NCBI GenBank assembly: GCA_022703505.1
Contig: JAKLDN010000002.1
Location: forward strand, 62,001-126,000
Source of the DNA: Spirochaetota bacterium
GTDB lineage: Bacteria > Spirochaetota > Spirochaetia > Treponematales > UBA12059
Length of the DNA: 64,000 nucleotides
Direction of reading: 5' to 3'
This document shows, one piece after another, positions 1-9,228 of the stretch. How positions within the stretch are numbered: the stretch's first letter is position 1; each line of letters opens with the position of its first letter. Under the pieces are notes generated by a model that saw only the letters and a list, made by a program, of their open reading frames with translations, searched no databases and was not told the DNA's origin. The position numbers were made by a program, and so were the translations under genes.

Positions 1-851
1 TCGGTGGAATGGCAGAGGGTCTGGATCTCGTTCGGCATGCCTGTGTACGTCCCGCCGGGAACTCTGGCCAGCCCGCTGGCCCGGGCGACGGTCCCGTACG
101 TCTTGGCGCAGTGGTCGATGATCTCGTTGGAGAGGGCCATCAGAGTGGAGGGCCGGCCCATGGCCATTTCGGTCATGATGGCCCCCGGGAGCCCCAGGGT
201 GGCGAAGGCGTAATCCACGTGGCGGTCCTTGTAGAGGCTGGGCATGTCGCCGTAGATGGCCTGGATGACGGTTCCGCCGTTCTGCTTGATTGTGTCGTAG
301 GAAATCCCGTAGTAGGCCAGGACGAAGGATGTCATGACGTAATCGGAGGTTCCCGTCATGGGAGCCGCGATCTTGATCTTCTCGCCCTTCTTGATCTTGT
401 CCACGAACTGGTCCAGGGTGGTGACCCCGGTGTCCTTGGCCGCCAGGAAGTGGTAGTAGTCCACGGCCATGGTTCCGGAGATGGAGGCCAGGTTCTTGTA
501 GGCCTTGTCGTAGATGGGGGCGGTCCCGTTGAAGGCGGCCTTGTCCACGTACCCCACGCCCCAGGCGATGTCCACGTCCCCGTTGTTCAGGGCGATCGGG
601 TTGGCCACGCCGCCGCCGGGGATCACCTTGATCGTGATCTTGGGCTCCTTCTCGTTCACCAGCCGGGCGAATCCTCCGGCGACGGTATACCAGCCGCCGC
701 CCATGCTCCCTGCCACCCAGGTGTAGGTCCCGGGCTGGAGTTCCGTCGAACCCGCCGGGGCCGCGGCGTCCTTGGTTCCGTTGGCGAAGGCCATGCCGAC
801 GGTAAGGGATGATAATACCAGAATCGCGATAGCCTTTCCGAATTTGCCCAT
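1..851 (-). CDS. TAXI-family TRAP transporter solute-binding protein (3' end outside window)
   Basis: Periplasmic receptor of a TAXI-type TRAP transporter, which delivers an organic acid or similar solute to a DctQM-type permease. The start (ATG at 851) follows AGGAGG by five bases. Residues 1-21 form a signal peptide (hydrophobic core ending VGMAFA). The mature part shows the TAXI signature region (WVAGSMGGGWYTVAGGFA), then VIPGGGVANP and later GTSDYV. The reading frame stays open to the window edge, so about 283 residues are visible and the C-terminus and any permease gene lie outside. A divergent PadR-type regulator follows at once. The substrate cannot be told from sequence. Confidence 0.9.
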   Translation of the reverse strand, partial: MGKFGKAIAILVLSSLTVGMAFANGTKDAAAPAGSTELQPGTYTWVAGSMGGGWYTVAGGFARLVNEKEPKITIKVIPGGGVANPIALNNGDVDIAWGVGYVDKAAFNGTAPIYDKAYKNLASISGTMAVDYYHFLAAKDTGVTTLDQFVDKIKKGEKIKIAAPMTGTSDYVMTSFVLAYYGISYDTIKQNGGTVIQAIYGDMPSLYKDRHVDYAFATLGLPGAIMTEMAMGRPSTLMALSNEIIDHCAKTYGTVARASGLARVPGGTYTGMPNEIQTLCHST

Positions 852-898
852 TGGTGCCTCCTGCTTGGATTCATCCACTACTCTTCAGCGGATGAGTA

Positions 899-927
899 AT
901 GGTAGGACGGTACTCCGGAGTTGTCAA
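899..927 (-). promoter_or_regulatory. sigma70-type promoter of the TAXI receptor gene
   Basis: On the minus strand TTGACA (927-922) and TACCAT (904-899) are separated by 17 bases, close to consensus. The spacer contains the perfect palindrome ACTCCGGAGT (912-921), a possible operator. The 5' leader holds a TCATCC/GGATGA inverted repeat (871-895) before the AGGAGG site. Confidence 0.65.
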
Positions 928-938
928 CCCGAAATCTC

Positions 939-963
939 CGCATGTTTATGCGATACTACATGC
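939..963. promoter_or_regulatory. inverted repeat in the TAXI/PadR divergent region, candidate PadR-type operator
   Basis: GCATGT (940-945) and ACATGC (958-963) form an inverted repeat with 12 bases between them, and CGCAT/ATGCG (939-943, 948-952) forms a tighter one inside. PadR proteins often bind ATGT...ACAT palindromes, usually with 8-base spacing, so the match is partial. Position between the regulator and the transporter gene is the main support. Confidence 0.3.
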
Positions 964-1044
964 AGAAACAAAGTTCTTCAAGGAGCAGACCAGGAACGGG
1001 ATACCCGCTTGACGGCGGGGCATCCCCGCCGGACACTGGTATCC

Positions 1045-1611
1045 ATGGACGAACCGGTATCCATCGAGTTCGCGATCCTGGGCCTCCTGTACGAGGGGCC
1101 CCTCCACGGCTACGAGCTCTATCGGCGCTACGCCGGCCGGTCGGGCCTGTCCGTCGTCTGGAAGGTCAAGCGGAGCCGGTTCTACGCCCTCCTGGCCCGG
1201 CTCGGACGGCTCGGCCTGGTGGCGATGGATGTCCGGGAGCAGGCGGGCCGGCCGCCCCGGAAGGTGTTCCGCCTGACCCCGGAAGGGCAGGCCGCCCTCC
1301 GGGCCTGGATGACGGAGCCCGTGGCGGACAGCCGGGCCTTTCGGGTGGAATTCCCCGCCAAGCTCTACTTCTGCGCCCGGGTGGATCCCCCGGCGGCCCG
1401 GCGCCTGGTGTCGGAACAGAAGGCGGTGTGCGATGCCTGGCTTCGCCTTCGCCGCCTCGAGTCCGGGGACCGAGGCTTCGAGGCCCTGATCCGCCGCTTC
1501 CGGACCGGCCAACTGGCGGCCATGACGGCCTGGCTTTCCGACTGCGAGGCCTACCTGGACGGCCGGACGGATCCCGGGGCGGCCGGGGAGATTCCGGGAC
1601 GTCCGCTTTGA
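1045..1611 (+). CDS. PadR family transcriptional regulator
   Basis: Protein of 188 residues with an N-terminal winged helix typical of PadR (EFAILGLLYEGPLHGYEL, then a wing region ending KVFRLTPEG) and a C-terminal helical part resembling the Vir C-terminal dimerisation domain. PadR proteins are repressors released by a small ligand. It sits head-to-head with the TAXI receptor gene and may control it. No Shine-Dalgarno precedes ATG 1045; a small hairpin (CGGCGGGG/CCCCGCCG, 1013-1031) lies just upstream, which may matter for translation. Upstream in-frame codons are open, but homology starts near this ATG. Confidence 0.83.
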   Translation: MDEPVSIEFAILGLLYEGPLHGYELYRRYAGRSGLSVVWKVKRSRFYALLARLGRLGLVAMDVREQAGRPPRKVFRLTPEGQAALRAWMTEPVADSRAFRVEFPAKLYFCARVDPPAARRLVSEQKAVCDAWLRLRRLESGDRGFEALIRRFRTGQLAAMTAWLSDCEAYLDGRTDPGAAGEIPGRPL

Positions 1612-1747
1612 ATTCACGCCGATTCACGATACGTTCAAGTAGGGAGCCGTTCCTGCCGATAAGATAAGGCCGGATTTCGTCCTGAACGGGCTCCGGCGCC
1701 CCGAGGCCTCCGCGGGACTCGGGGAAGCCGAAAACCTTAGGAAACCG

Positions 1748-4027
1748 ATGAGCATGTCGGATCTGGATCCCTCCGCGGTCGGCGGAGACGAGACGATACC
1801 CCTCCTCGACCTGCCCCCTGAGGATTCCCTGTTCTCCGAGGCCCTCATGAGCCTGCTCCGGACCTGCCGGAAGCCGGGAGGGGAGCTGGACGCGGACTTC
1901 CAGATCCTGTTCGACGGTTCCCCGGACATGCTGGTCCTGATCGGGCCGGACGGGGTCTTCCGGGACGCCAACCCCTCCTTCCTGGGCACCAGCGGGTACG
2001 ACATCCGGCAGCTCCGGGGGCGGAGCATCCTGGAGATCCTGGAGGCGGGGTACCGGGACGGGTTCCGGGAGAAGCTGGAGGCGATAGGCCGTGCCCGGGC
2101 GGCGCCGGGGGAGGCGCCTCCCCGGGAGATCTTCGCCTTCCGGGGGCTGAAACCCGACGGCTCGACGGCCTCCATGGAATGCCTCCTGGTCCCGATCCTG
2201 CTCCAGGGCAAGGCCGTCGTCCTGGCCGCCATCCGGAACCTGACCCTGGAGCGCCGCCTCCTGGAGGAGCTGCGGGAGAGCGAGGAGCAGTACGCGGCCC
2301 TCTCGGAGACGATCTCCGAGGCGATCTTCCGGATCGGCGAGGACCTGGTCATCCTGTTCGCCAACTCCGGGGCTATGAGTACCTTCGGGTACGCCCGGGA
2401 CGAGCTGGTGGGGCAGAACTTCCAGATCCTCTTTCCCGAGGAAGTCTTCCGCACCTACGAGGACGTCTTCCGCAAGTACTTCTACGTGGACGACAAGGAC
2501 CGGCCGGCCATGGGCCTGCGGCGCACCCTGGAGGTCCTGGGGTCCACCAAGAACCGGGGCGTGGCCCCCATGGAGATGTCCTTCGGGAATTCCAAGGTGT
2601 TCAAGGAACGGACCCTGACCTGCATCGTCCGGGACATCTCCCACCGGAAGAACCTGGAACGCAAGCTCCGTCACCTGGCCTACCACGACCGGCTCACGGG
2701 CCTGGCCAACCGGGAACTCTTCCACGAGGATCTGCAGGCGGCCTTGGCGGGTCTGGAAAAGGACAAGACCCGGAAGCACGCGGTGCTCTTCATGGACCTG
2801 GACGGGTTCAAGCAGATCAACGACACCCTGGGACACGACCGGGGCGACCTCCTCCTGGTGGAGGCCGCCCGGCGGATCCGGGACAGCCTCCGGGACGCGG
2901 ACACGGCCTACCGCCTTGGGGGCGACGAGTTCACCGCCCTGCTCTCCGGGATCCGGAAGGTCCAGGACGCCCTGATCGTGGCGGAAAGGATCCAGTCCTC
3001 CATACGCCAGCCCTTCTTCCTGGAGGGTACCGAGGACGCACCGATCAGCGTGGGGGTGAGCATCGGGATCTCCGTGGTTCCCGACGACGGGACCACGGTC
3101 CAGGAAGTCACCAAGTGCGCGGACATCGCCATGTACCGGTCCAAGGACAGCGGCAAGGGAACCTGCACGGTCTACGACCCGGCCATGGACGCCCGGGTGG
3201 CGGAGCGGTGGCGGATGGCCCAGGAGATCCGGACCGCCCTGGTCCGCGGGGAGTTCCGCCTCTACTACCAGCCCATCGTGGACCAGAACGGGATGATCCG
3301 GGGCATGGAAGCCCTGCTCCGGTGGCCCCGGGAGGACGGGACGAGCATACCGCCCTCGGTCTTCGTGCCCGTGGCCGAGGAATCCGGGACCATCTTCCTC
3401 CTGGGGAAGTGGGTCCTGCACCGCGCCTTGGCGGACCTGCGGGTGCTCCAGGACCGGAACCTTCGGGACGTCTACGTGGCGGTGAACCTCTCGGGCCGCC
3501 AGTTCGAGCAGACGGGTTTCGCGGATTCCCTGGTGGACGTGGTGCGATCCTCCGGGGTGGACCCCGGGCGCCTCCGCCTGGAGCTCACGGAGACCACCCT
3601 GATGCGGAATCCCGCGGCGGCGGCCAAGCGCATCCAGGGCATCAAGAACGCCCTTCCGGGCCTGCGGTTCATGATCGACGACTTCGGCACCGGCTACTCC
3701 TCCCTGGCCTACCTATCGAACCTGCCCGTGGACAGCCTCAAGATCGACCTTTCCTTCGTCGCCAACCTTTCCCGGACCCAGAACGAGAAGGTGGTCAAGG
3801 CCATCATCAACCTGGGCCACAGCCTGGAGATGGGGATCGTGGCGGAGGGGATCGAGACCAAGGACCAGAGGTCCTACTTCGTGGAGCGGTCCTGCCAGGG
3901 CATGCAGGGCTTCTACTTCATGAAGGCCGCCCCCCTGCCCAACGTCCTCAAGCGGCTGGAGCGCCAGCTCCAAGGCATCCCGCCCTTCCAGGAAGAGGCC
4001 GGCCGGGCCGAGGCGGCCGGGGAGTAG
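1748..4027 (+). CDS. PAS-PAS-GGDEF-EAL cyclic-di-GMP enzyme
   Basis: Cytoplasmic 759-residue protein for c-di-GMP turnover. Two PAS domains (about residues 55-175 and 185-305) precede a GGDEF domain (about 315-475) and an EAL domain (about 485-745). The GGDEF motif is intact and is preceded at five residues by RDAD, a match to the RxxD inhibitory site, so product inhibition is likely. The EAL domain keeps MEALLRW, the LELTE segment, DDFGTGYSS and VAEGIET, so phosphodiesterase activity is plausible as well. No membrane segment is visible; the signal is presumably sensed by the PAS domains. It stands alone, with a weak ribosome site (AGGAAA) before ATG 1748. Confidence 0.95.
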   Translation: MSMSDLDPSAVGGDETIPLLDLPPEDSLFSEALMSLLRTCRKPGGELDADFQILFDGSPDMLVLIGPDGVFRDANPSFLGTSGYDIRQLRGRSILEILEAGYRDGFREKLEAIGRARAAPGEAPPREIFAFRGLKPDGSTASMECLLVPILLQGKAVVLAAIRNLTLERRLLEELRESEEQYAALSETISEAIFRIGEDLVILFANSGAMSTFGYARDELVGQNFQILFPEEVFRTYEDVFRKYFYVDDKDRPAMGLRRTLEVLGSTKNRGVAPMEMSFGNSKVFKERTLTCIVRDISHRKNLERKLRHLAYHDRLTGLANRELFHEDLQAALAGLEKDKTRKHAVLFMDLDGFKQINDTLGHDRGDLLLVEAARRIRDSLRDADTAYRLGGDEFTALLSGIRKVQDALIVAERIQSSIRQPFFLEGTEDAPISVGVSIGISVVPDDGTTVQEVTKCADIAMYRSKDSGKGTCTVYDPAMDARVAERWRMAQEIRTALVRGEFRLYYQPIVDQNGMIRGMEALLRWPREDGTSIPPSVFVPVAEESGTIFLLGKWVLHRALADLRVLQDRNLRDVYVAVNLSGRQFEQTGFADSLVDVVRSSGVDPGRLRLELTETTLMRNPAAAAKRIQGIKNALPGLRFMIDDFGTGYSSLAYLSNLPVDSLKIDLSFVANLSRTQNEKVVKAIINLGHSLEMGIVAEGIETKDQRSYFVERSCQGMQGFYFMKAAPLPNVLKRLERQLQGIPPFQEEAGRAEAAGE

Positions 4028-4078
4028 GGGCCGGAAGGCTCCCGGGACGACCCCGGGATCGGCTCCACGGGAATCGCG

Positions 4079-4669
4079 ATGGATCGCCGCGGACGTTTCT
4101 TGATGCCCATCCTCCTCTCCGCCATCCTCGCTCTCTCCTTCTCCTCCTGCATGCCCCGCCGCGTCCGGCTGGACCGGGACATACCGGTCTACCTCCAACC
4201 GGGCATGCCGTCCGGCTTCGAGGGGGCGATCCGGGATTGCCTGGCGATATGGAACCGGGAATTCGGGACGGGGCTTCGGATCGCGGGGTACCACGAGGGA
4301 GGGCAGGCCCGGGACGGCCGGAACACGATCAGCCTGGGGGTGGCCGCGCCTCCGTCCCCGGCTCGCCGGAGACGGGATGCGCGGCTGGAGGCGGACCGCC
4401 TCGGTTTCACCGTAAACTGGCGGAGAGGCCTGAGGATCGATGAGACGGATATCCTCATCAACATTTCCTGGCGCGTGGCGCCCCGGGCTGTCCTGGAGCC
4501 CGAAGACTACTGCCTGGAGACCCTGGTCCTCCACGAGCTGGGGCACATGTTCGGGCTGCCCCACCAGGACCGGGAGGGTTCCCTGATGTATCCCCTCCTG
4601 GAGCCCGGCCGGTCGGTCCTGGCGGTGGACGACCGGATGCGTGCGGAGTTCTCCCGAAGGTACTACTGA
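4079..4669 (+). CDS. metzincin-type zinc metalloprotease, predicted lipoprotein
   Basis: Small 196-residue exported protein. Residues 1-24 are a lipoprotein signal with the lipobox SFSSC (Cys24). Near residue 155 it carries HELGHMFGLPH, the HExxHxxGxxH zinc site of metzincins, followed by SLMYP, the expected Met-turn. The catalytic Glu and all three His ligands are present, so it should be an active peptidase of the matrixin/archaemetzincin kind, anchored in a membrane by lipid. It converges with the next gene on the minus strand, overlapping it by seven bases at the 3' ends. Substrate unknown. Confidence 0.8.
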   Translation: MDRRGRFLMPILLSAILALSFSSCMPRRVRLDRDIPVYLQPGMPSGFEGAIRDCLAIWNREFGTGLRIAGYHEGGQARDGRNTISLGVAAPPSPARRRRDARLEADRLGFTVNWRRGLRIDETDILINISWRVAPRAVLEPEDYCLETLVLHELGHMFGLPHQDREGSLMYPLLEPGRSVLAVDDRMRAEFSRRYY

Positions 4670-6012
4670 GAGGAAGCGTCGGCCAGCGCCTCGAACCCCC
4701 GGCGCAGGTCCGAAAGGACGCGCAGGGCCGCGGCCCGGCTTCCCTCGCCCTCCCGGCGGGACGCGTCCACGGGGGCCCCGACCCTCAGGACCACGTCCTT
4801 GCGGAAGTCCCGGCTGCGAGAGGCGATGTCCCCGCCCTCCAGGCGGTTGGCCAGGTCCCAGAGGTTCTGGGCGATCTCGATCAGGCGGTCCGGGGGCGTC
4901 TCCGAACCCTCGGACCCCGCGTAGGCGGGATCCAGGTACTCCCCCAGGTCCACGAGCTGCTGGTGCCGGTCCAGGAAGAAGGCCTCCGCGGCGGTCCTCC
5001 GGGCCATGCCCCGCTCCACGGGGCTCATGCCCTCCCAGCGGGCCGGGGTATGGAAGACCCGATCCATGGCCGCGGCCCGGGCGGCCAGGGTCCGGGCCTT
5101 GAGTCCCGCCGTTCCTCCCGTGTCCGGGCCCGGGGAGGAACGGCCGTAGAAGGCCTCCAGCCGCGCCAGGGAGCTTTCCAGGATCCGCTCCAGGCGCTCC
5201 CGGATCCCGGAGCCCGCCGGGGCGGGGGCCTGGCCGTAGGTCCGGGCGTAGTGGTCTTCCACGAGGATCACCAGGCGCTCCCAGATCCGGTCCAGGCGCT
5301 CCCGGGGCGCCAGGCCGGAACCGTCTTCCAGGCCGCACCTCCGCTCCAGTCGGGACAGGAAGGCCGGGAGGCGGGACCGGGCCCGGGGGGTGAAGCGGTA
5401 CTCCACGGCCAGGGGGACGATCCGGACGGGCAGGGGGCGGCCCGCGGCGGCGAGGCGCTCGGAAGCCCAGAGGGCCAGGCGGGCGACTCCCTCGTCCAGA
5501 GACTGCACCGTGCCGGCGTGGTAGGTGACCTGGCCCTCCGGGGCCAGGGCCACGGGCCGCGGATCCTCCGCGATCGAGGTAACAAGGGTGTCCAGGGTCG
5601 GCCGGTCCAGACTGCCGTGGCGGACCGGCACGGTACCCGCGCTCCGAAGGGCCCAGCGGACCAGGGGGCCGCCCCAGAGGGGGATCTCCGCGCCGGCCAC
5701 GAAGCGCCCGCCGAAGTCCCGCCGAGGCCGGCCGAGTTCCCGGGGAAGCCGGAGGTGGAGGAACCAGTAGGCCAGGTGGGGGTCCGCGTCCCCGGGATGG
5801 CGGAAGGCCACCAGGAACCGGGATCGGCCGCGTCGGGCCGCGTCGTACTCGGCGCCCAGGATCTCCGCCCCCTCGACCCGCACGGAGCGGATCCGCAGGG
5901 AGAGCTTCATGTACGCGGGCGCCAGGAGGGCGGCCAGGGCCGGGAACCAGGGCTTGGGGCCTTTCGTCCGGGAGTCCGACAGGATGCCGGGTTTCCAGGG
6001 GCGTATCTTCAT
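4663..6012 (-). CDS. 1-acyl-sn-glycerol-3-phosphate acyltransferase-like protein (PlsC family)
   Basis: Protein of 449 residues with an N-terminal PlsC-type acyltransferase domain: FRHPGDAD supplies the HX4D catalytic motif (about residue 92) and APEGQ matches the EGT-like substrate motif (about 177). The C-terminal half (about 260-449) is Arg/Ala-rich, longer than in a typical PlsC, with no domain I recognise. The family transfers acyl groups to lysophosphatidate in phospholipid synthesis. GAAAGGA lies ten bases before ATG 6012. Its start is only about 40 bases from the divergent GPH transporter. Confidence 0.82.
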   Translation of the reverse strand: MKIRPWKPGILSDSRTKGPKPWFPALAALLAPAYMKLSLRIRSVRVEGAEILGAEYDAARRGRSRFLVAFRHPGDADPHLAYWFLHLRLPRELGRPRRDFGGRFVAGAEIPLWGGPLVRWALRSAGTVPVRHGSLDRPTLDTLVTSIAEDPRPVALAPEGQVTYHAGTVQSLDEGVARLALWASERLAAAGRPLPVRIVPLAVEYRFTPRARSRLPAFLSRLERRCGLEDGSGLAPRERLDRIWERLVILVEDHYARTYGQAPAPAGSGIRERLERILESSLARLEAFYGRSSPGPDTGGTAGLKARTLAARAAAMDRVFHTPARWEGMSPVERGMARRTAAEAFFLDRHQQLVDLGEYLDPAYAGSEGSETPPDRLIEIAQNLWDLANRLEGGDIASRSRDFRKDVVLRVGAPVDASRREGEGSRAAALRVLSDLRRGFEALADASSQ

Positions 6013-6053
6013 GGTTCTGGCGTCCTTTCGGAAGTCAGTGTATCATGCGGTCC

Positions 6054-7451
6054 ATGAACGGAAAACTCGGCATCCGCGCCAAGCTCTCCTACGGCCTGGG
6101 GGACTTCGGGTACAGCATCATGGGCCAGACGGTGACCATGTTCCTGATCTTCTTCTTCACCGACGCCTTCGGCATTCCCCCCGCCGCGGCGGGGACGGTG
6201 ATGCTGATCTCCAAAATATGGGACGCCGTTTCGGATCCCATGATGGGATCCATCGTCGACCGTACACGGACCCGCTGGGGTTCCAAGCGGCCCTGGATCC
6301 TCTTCGGGGCCGTACCCTTCGGGCTGACCTTCTTCCTTCTGTTCCTGGGGCCCGAGCTTTCCGCACCTGCCCGGGTGGCCTACGCGGGGATCACCTTCAT
6401 CCTCTACTGCACGGCCCAGACGGTGGTCAACATCCCCTACAGCGCCCTGACCGTGTCGATGACCGAGGACGCGGACGAGCGCTCCTCCGTGACGGCCTGG
6501 AGGATGTCCCTGGCCCTGGTGGGCACCCTGATCGCCGGAGCGGCCGCCCCCGTGGTGGTCCAGGCCATGGGGGGAGGGATTCCCGGATACCGGAGGTACG
6601 CCCTGATCGCGGGGGCCGTGGGCGCGGCCATGTACGTCATCACCTTCCTGGGTGTGGAGGAAAAGAACTTCGGGAGCGAGGAGAAGGTCGAGTTCCTGGC
6701 CAACCTGCGGAGCGTCTTCGTGAACAGGCCCTTCCTGGTCCTGGCGGGCTCCACCCTGGCCACCATGACGGCCCTCAACATCCTGGCCGCCACGGTACCC
6801 TATTACTTCAGCTACAACCTGAGATCCCCGGGCCTCGTGGCCGCGGGTCTGGGCGTCCTCCTGGGCAGCGCCATCCTTTTCATGCCCCTCCTGGGGGCCC
6901 TGTCCAAGCGCTTGGGCAAGGCCCGGGCCTACATGCTGGCCCTGGCGGAGACGACGGCGGTCATCGTCCTGCTCCGGTACCTGGGGGAACGGAGCCCCTT
7001 CCTGGCCCTGGGGCTCTTCGCCCTGGCGGGCTACGGGGTGGGGTCCATGTACCTGTACCCGTGGTCCCTCGTCGCGGACACCATCGAGTATTCCCAGTGG
7101 AAGACCGGGATCCGCCCCGAGGGGGCCCTGTACGGGTACTTCACCTTCGTCTTCAAGGTGGGCACGGCCCTGTCGAGCTTCATCATCGGCGTGGTTCTTT
7201 CGGCCTTCCGGTACGTCCCCAACGTGGAGCAGTCCGCCTCGGGCCTCGAAGGCATCCGCCTGCTTCTCTCCTTCATCCCCGCGGCCCTCTTCCTGGCCGG
7301 GATAGCCCTCCTTGCCCGGTATCCCATCGACGGCCCCACCCACGCCCGGTACGTGGACGAGATAACCCGGGGGGTCCATCCCGGGGCGTCCGCCGCGTCC
7401 GCCGCGTCCGCCCGGGCCCCGGGCCGGACCGGGACGGGCACCGGGAACTAG
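6054..7451 (+). CDS. GPH family sugar:cation symporter (MFS)
   Basis: Integral membrane protein of about 465 residues. The start region KLSYGLGDFGYS and the following DxxxDPMMGSIVDRTRTRWGSKRPW segment are hallmarks of the glycoside-pentoside-hexuronide group (MelB/XynP-like), which imports sugars with Na+ or H+. About twelve hydrophobic segments are visible. ATG 6054 is preferred because TATCAT lies seven bases upstream, like other leaderless-type genes in this window; ATG 6045 is an alternative adding three residues. A PHP phosphoesterase follows after 12 bases, probably co-transcribed. The sugar cannot be named. Confidence 0.88.
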   Translation: MNGKLGIRAKLSYGLGDFGYSIMGQTVTMFLIFFFTDAFGIPPAAAGTVMLISKIWDAVSDPMMGSIVDRTRTRWGSKRPWILFGAVPFGLTFFLLFLGPELSAPARVAYAGITFILYCTAQTVVNIPYSALTVSMTEDADERSSVTAWRMSLALVGTLIAGAAAPVVVQAMGGGIPGYRRYALIAGAVGAAMYVITFLGVEEKNFGSEEKVEFLANLRSVFVNRPFLVLAGSTLATMTALNILAATVPYYFSYNLRSPGLVAAGLGVLLGSAILFMPLLGALSKRLGKARAYMLALAETTAVIVLLRYLGERSPFLALGLFALAGYGVGSMYLYPWSLVADTIEYSQWKTGIRPEGALYGYFTFVFKVGTALSSFIIGVVLSAFRYVPNVEQSASGLEGIRLLLSFIPAALFLAGIALLARYPIDGPTHARYVDEITRGVHPGASAASAASARAPGRTGTGTGN

Positions 7452-7463
7452 GGAGCCGCCTCG

Positions 7464-8357
7464 ATGCGGGCCAACCTCCACCTGCATTCCCGGCGCTCCG
7501 ACGGGACCCTGTCCCCCGCGGCCGTGGTGGAGGCGGCGGCCGCCGTGGGCCTTGAGGCCGCGGCCTTGACGGATCACGACACCCTGGGGGGCGTCCCGGA
7601 ATTCCTGGCCCGGGCCGAGGCCCTCGGCCTCGCGGCCTGGCCCGCGGTCGAGATCGACGTCTCGGACCGGGAGACGGGGTATCGCAGCGAGATCCTGGCC
7701 TACTTCCCCGGAGGCCGTTTCGAGGGCACCCGGGAGCTTCTGGCGGAGGTGCTGGAGCGCCGGAGGGAACGGGCCCGGCTCTGGATGTCCCGGGTACCCC
7801 GGGTCTTCTCCCGGGAGGACCTGAGCTACGAGGGCTTCCTCCGGTTCAAGGCCGGGGATCCCGACGGGGACGCCCCGGAGGGGGAGTACTCCCTGAGCAA
7901 GACGGACCTCTTCGAGTACCTCAAGGCGCAGGGGGTCCTGACCCGGGCCGCGGAGTACCGGGAGTTCCGGAAGGCCTACTTCGACACCGACCTCCTGCCC
8001 TCGGGCTCGTACCGGAAGACCGAGTTGGCCGAGGTCGTCCGGACCGTCCGCTCCGACGGGGGGATCTGCGTCCTGCCCCATCCGGGCCACGAGTTCGGGG
8101 ACAGCCTGTCCGAGTTGTCCCGGGACCGGAAGGGCTTCCGATCCCTCCTGCGCCGGTTTCGGGACCTGGGGGTCCGGGGCGTGGAGATCTACCATTACGG
8201 GAATCCCGACTCCGAGGGCATCAACCGGATCGCCGCGGAGGAGGCCCGGGACCTCGGCCTCTTCCTGACATTCGGGTCCGACTGCCACGGGCCCGGCAGC
8301 GTCAAGTATACGATCCGGGACTTCCGGGGGGACTTCCCCGGCTGGCCGGGGGATTGA
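7464..8357 (+). CDS. PHP domain metal-dependent phosphoesterase
   Basis: Protein of 297 residues with the four PHP motifs: NLHLHSRRSDGT at the N-terminus, LTDHDT (about residue 36), PHPGHEF (about 203) and FGSDCHG near the C-terminus. This arrangement matches the YciV/RNase AM-like branch, which includes 3',5'-nucleoside bisphosphate phosphatases and 5'-3' exonucleases of short RNA. The middle (about 90-180) holds the helical insert expected of that branch. AGGGAG precedes ATG 7464. It lies 12 bases after the symporter gene, suggesting one transcript. Confidence 0.85.
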   Translation: MRANLHLHSRRSDGTLSPAAVVEAAAAVGLEAAALTDHDTLGGVPEFLARAEALGLAAWPAVEIDVSDRETGYRSEILAYFPGGRFEGTRELLAEVLERRRERARLWMSRVPRVFSREDLSYEGFLRFKAGDPDGDAPEGEYSLSKTDLFEYLKAQGVLTRAAEYREFRKAYFDTDLLPSGSYRKTELAEVVRTVRSDGGICVLPHPGHEFGDSLSELSRDRKGFRSLLRRFRDLGVRGVEIYHYGNPDSEGINRIAAEEARDLGLFLTFGSDCHGPGSVKYTIRDFRGDFPGWPGD

Positions 8358-8383
8358 GACCCGGACCTCGGACAGGGTACTGT
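8354..8383 (+). promoter_or_regulatory. thyX promoter, leaderless layout
   Basis: TTGAGA (8354-8359) and TACTGT (8378-8383) are 18 bases apart, and the -10 box ends six bases before ATG 8390. Transcription would begin at or next to the start codon. The -35 box overlaps the stop codon of the PHP gene. Confidence 0.5.
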
Positions 8384-8389
8384 CTTGCC

Positions 8390-9226
8390 ATGCCCCACTG
8401 CATCGTACCCGCCGCGGAAGAGATCCTGGACAAGGAGATCCCGGTCCTGGACAAGGGTTTCGTGCGCCTGGTGGACTACCTGGGAGGGGACGAGAGGATC
8501 GTCCAGGCCGCCCGGGTGTCCTACGGCGCCGGGACCCGGACGGTCCGGGAGGACTCGGCCCTCATCGACTACCTCCTGCGCAACGACCATACCTCGCCCT
8601 TCGAACAGGTGGTCCTGACCTTCCACGTGAAGCTCCCCATTTTCGTGGCCCGCCAGTGGATCCGGCATCGGACCGCCCGGCTCAACGAGATCTCCGGACG
8701 GTACTCGGTGATGAAGGACGAGTTCTACCTGCCCGGGGAGGGGGATCTGGCCCTGCAGAGCCGGGACAACAAACAGGGCCGCTCCGAGGAGACCCTGCCG
8801 CCCGGGGAGGCCGCCGCGGTGCGCGCCGAAATGGAGCGGGACCAGAAGGCGGTGTACGCCTCCTACCGCGGCCTGGTGGACCGGGGCCTGGCCCGGGAGA
8901 TCGCCCGGGTGAACCTGCCTTTGTCCCTCTACACCGAGTGGTACTGGCAGATCGACCTGCACAACCTCTTCCGCTTCCTGTCCCTCCGTCTGGATCCCCA
9001 CGCCCAGAAGGAGATCCGGGACTACGCGGCGGTCCTCCTGGACGCGGCCCGGGCCGTGGCCCCGGCGGCCACGGAGTCCTTCGAGCGGAACGTCCTTGCG
9101 GGCACGCGGTTCTCGGGCCCCGAGATGGAGGCCTTGCGCCGCCTGGCCCGGGGCGAGCCCTCGGGCCTCTCGGGCCGCGAGGCGGAGCGCTTCGAGGAGA
9201 AGCTGAGGACGGGAAAACAAACGTAG
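8390..9226 (+). CDS. thyX: FAD-dependent thymidylate synthase ThyX
   Basis: Makes dTMP from dUMP using methylene-tetrahydrofolate, FAD and NADPH. The diagnostic ThyX motif RHRx7S is present as RHRTARLNEIS (about residue 88), followed by GRYS. At 278 residues it has normal length for the longer bacterial forms. A TTG at 8354 is in frame but overlaps the previous stop; ATG 8390 gives the usual N-terminus. No clear ribosome site exists, but a promoter -10 box lies six bases upstream, pointing to leaderless translation. No thyA is visible in the window. Confidence 0.96.
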   Translation: MPHCIVPAAEEILDKEIPVLDKGFVRLVDYLGGDERIVQAARVSYGAGTRTVREDSALIDYLLRNDHTSPFEQVVLTFHVKLPIFVARQWIRHRTARLNEISGRYSVMKDEFYLPGEGDLALQSRDNKQGRSEETLPPGEAAAVRAEMERDQKAVYASYRGLVDRGLAREIARVNLPLSLYTEWYWQIDLHNLFRFLSLRLDPHAQKEIRDYAAVLLDAARAVAPAATESFERNVLAGTRFSGPEMEALRRLARGEPSGLSGREAERFEEKLRTGKQT

Positions 9227-9228
9227 AA

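Noticed and set aside
9-812. Long plus-strand reading frame opposite the TAXI receptor
   Set aside because: It is an antisense shadow caused by high third-position G+C; the minus-strand frame shows a signal peptide and family motifs.
1612-1747. Possible riboswitch (for example c-di-GMP type) before the GGDEF-EAL gene
   Set aside because: A loose GGAGCCGTTC...GAACGGGCTCC pairing is present, but none of the conserved GEMM core sequence is seen.
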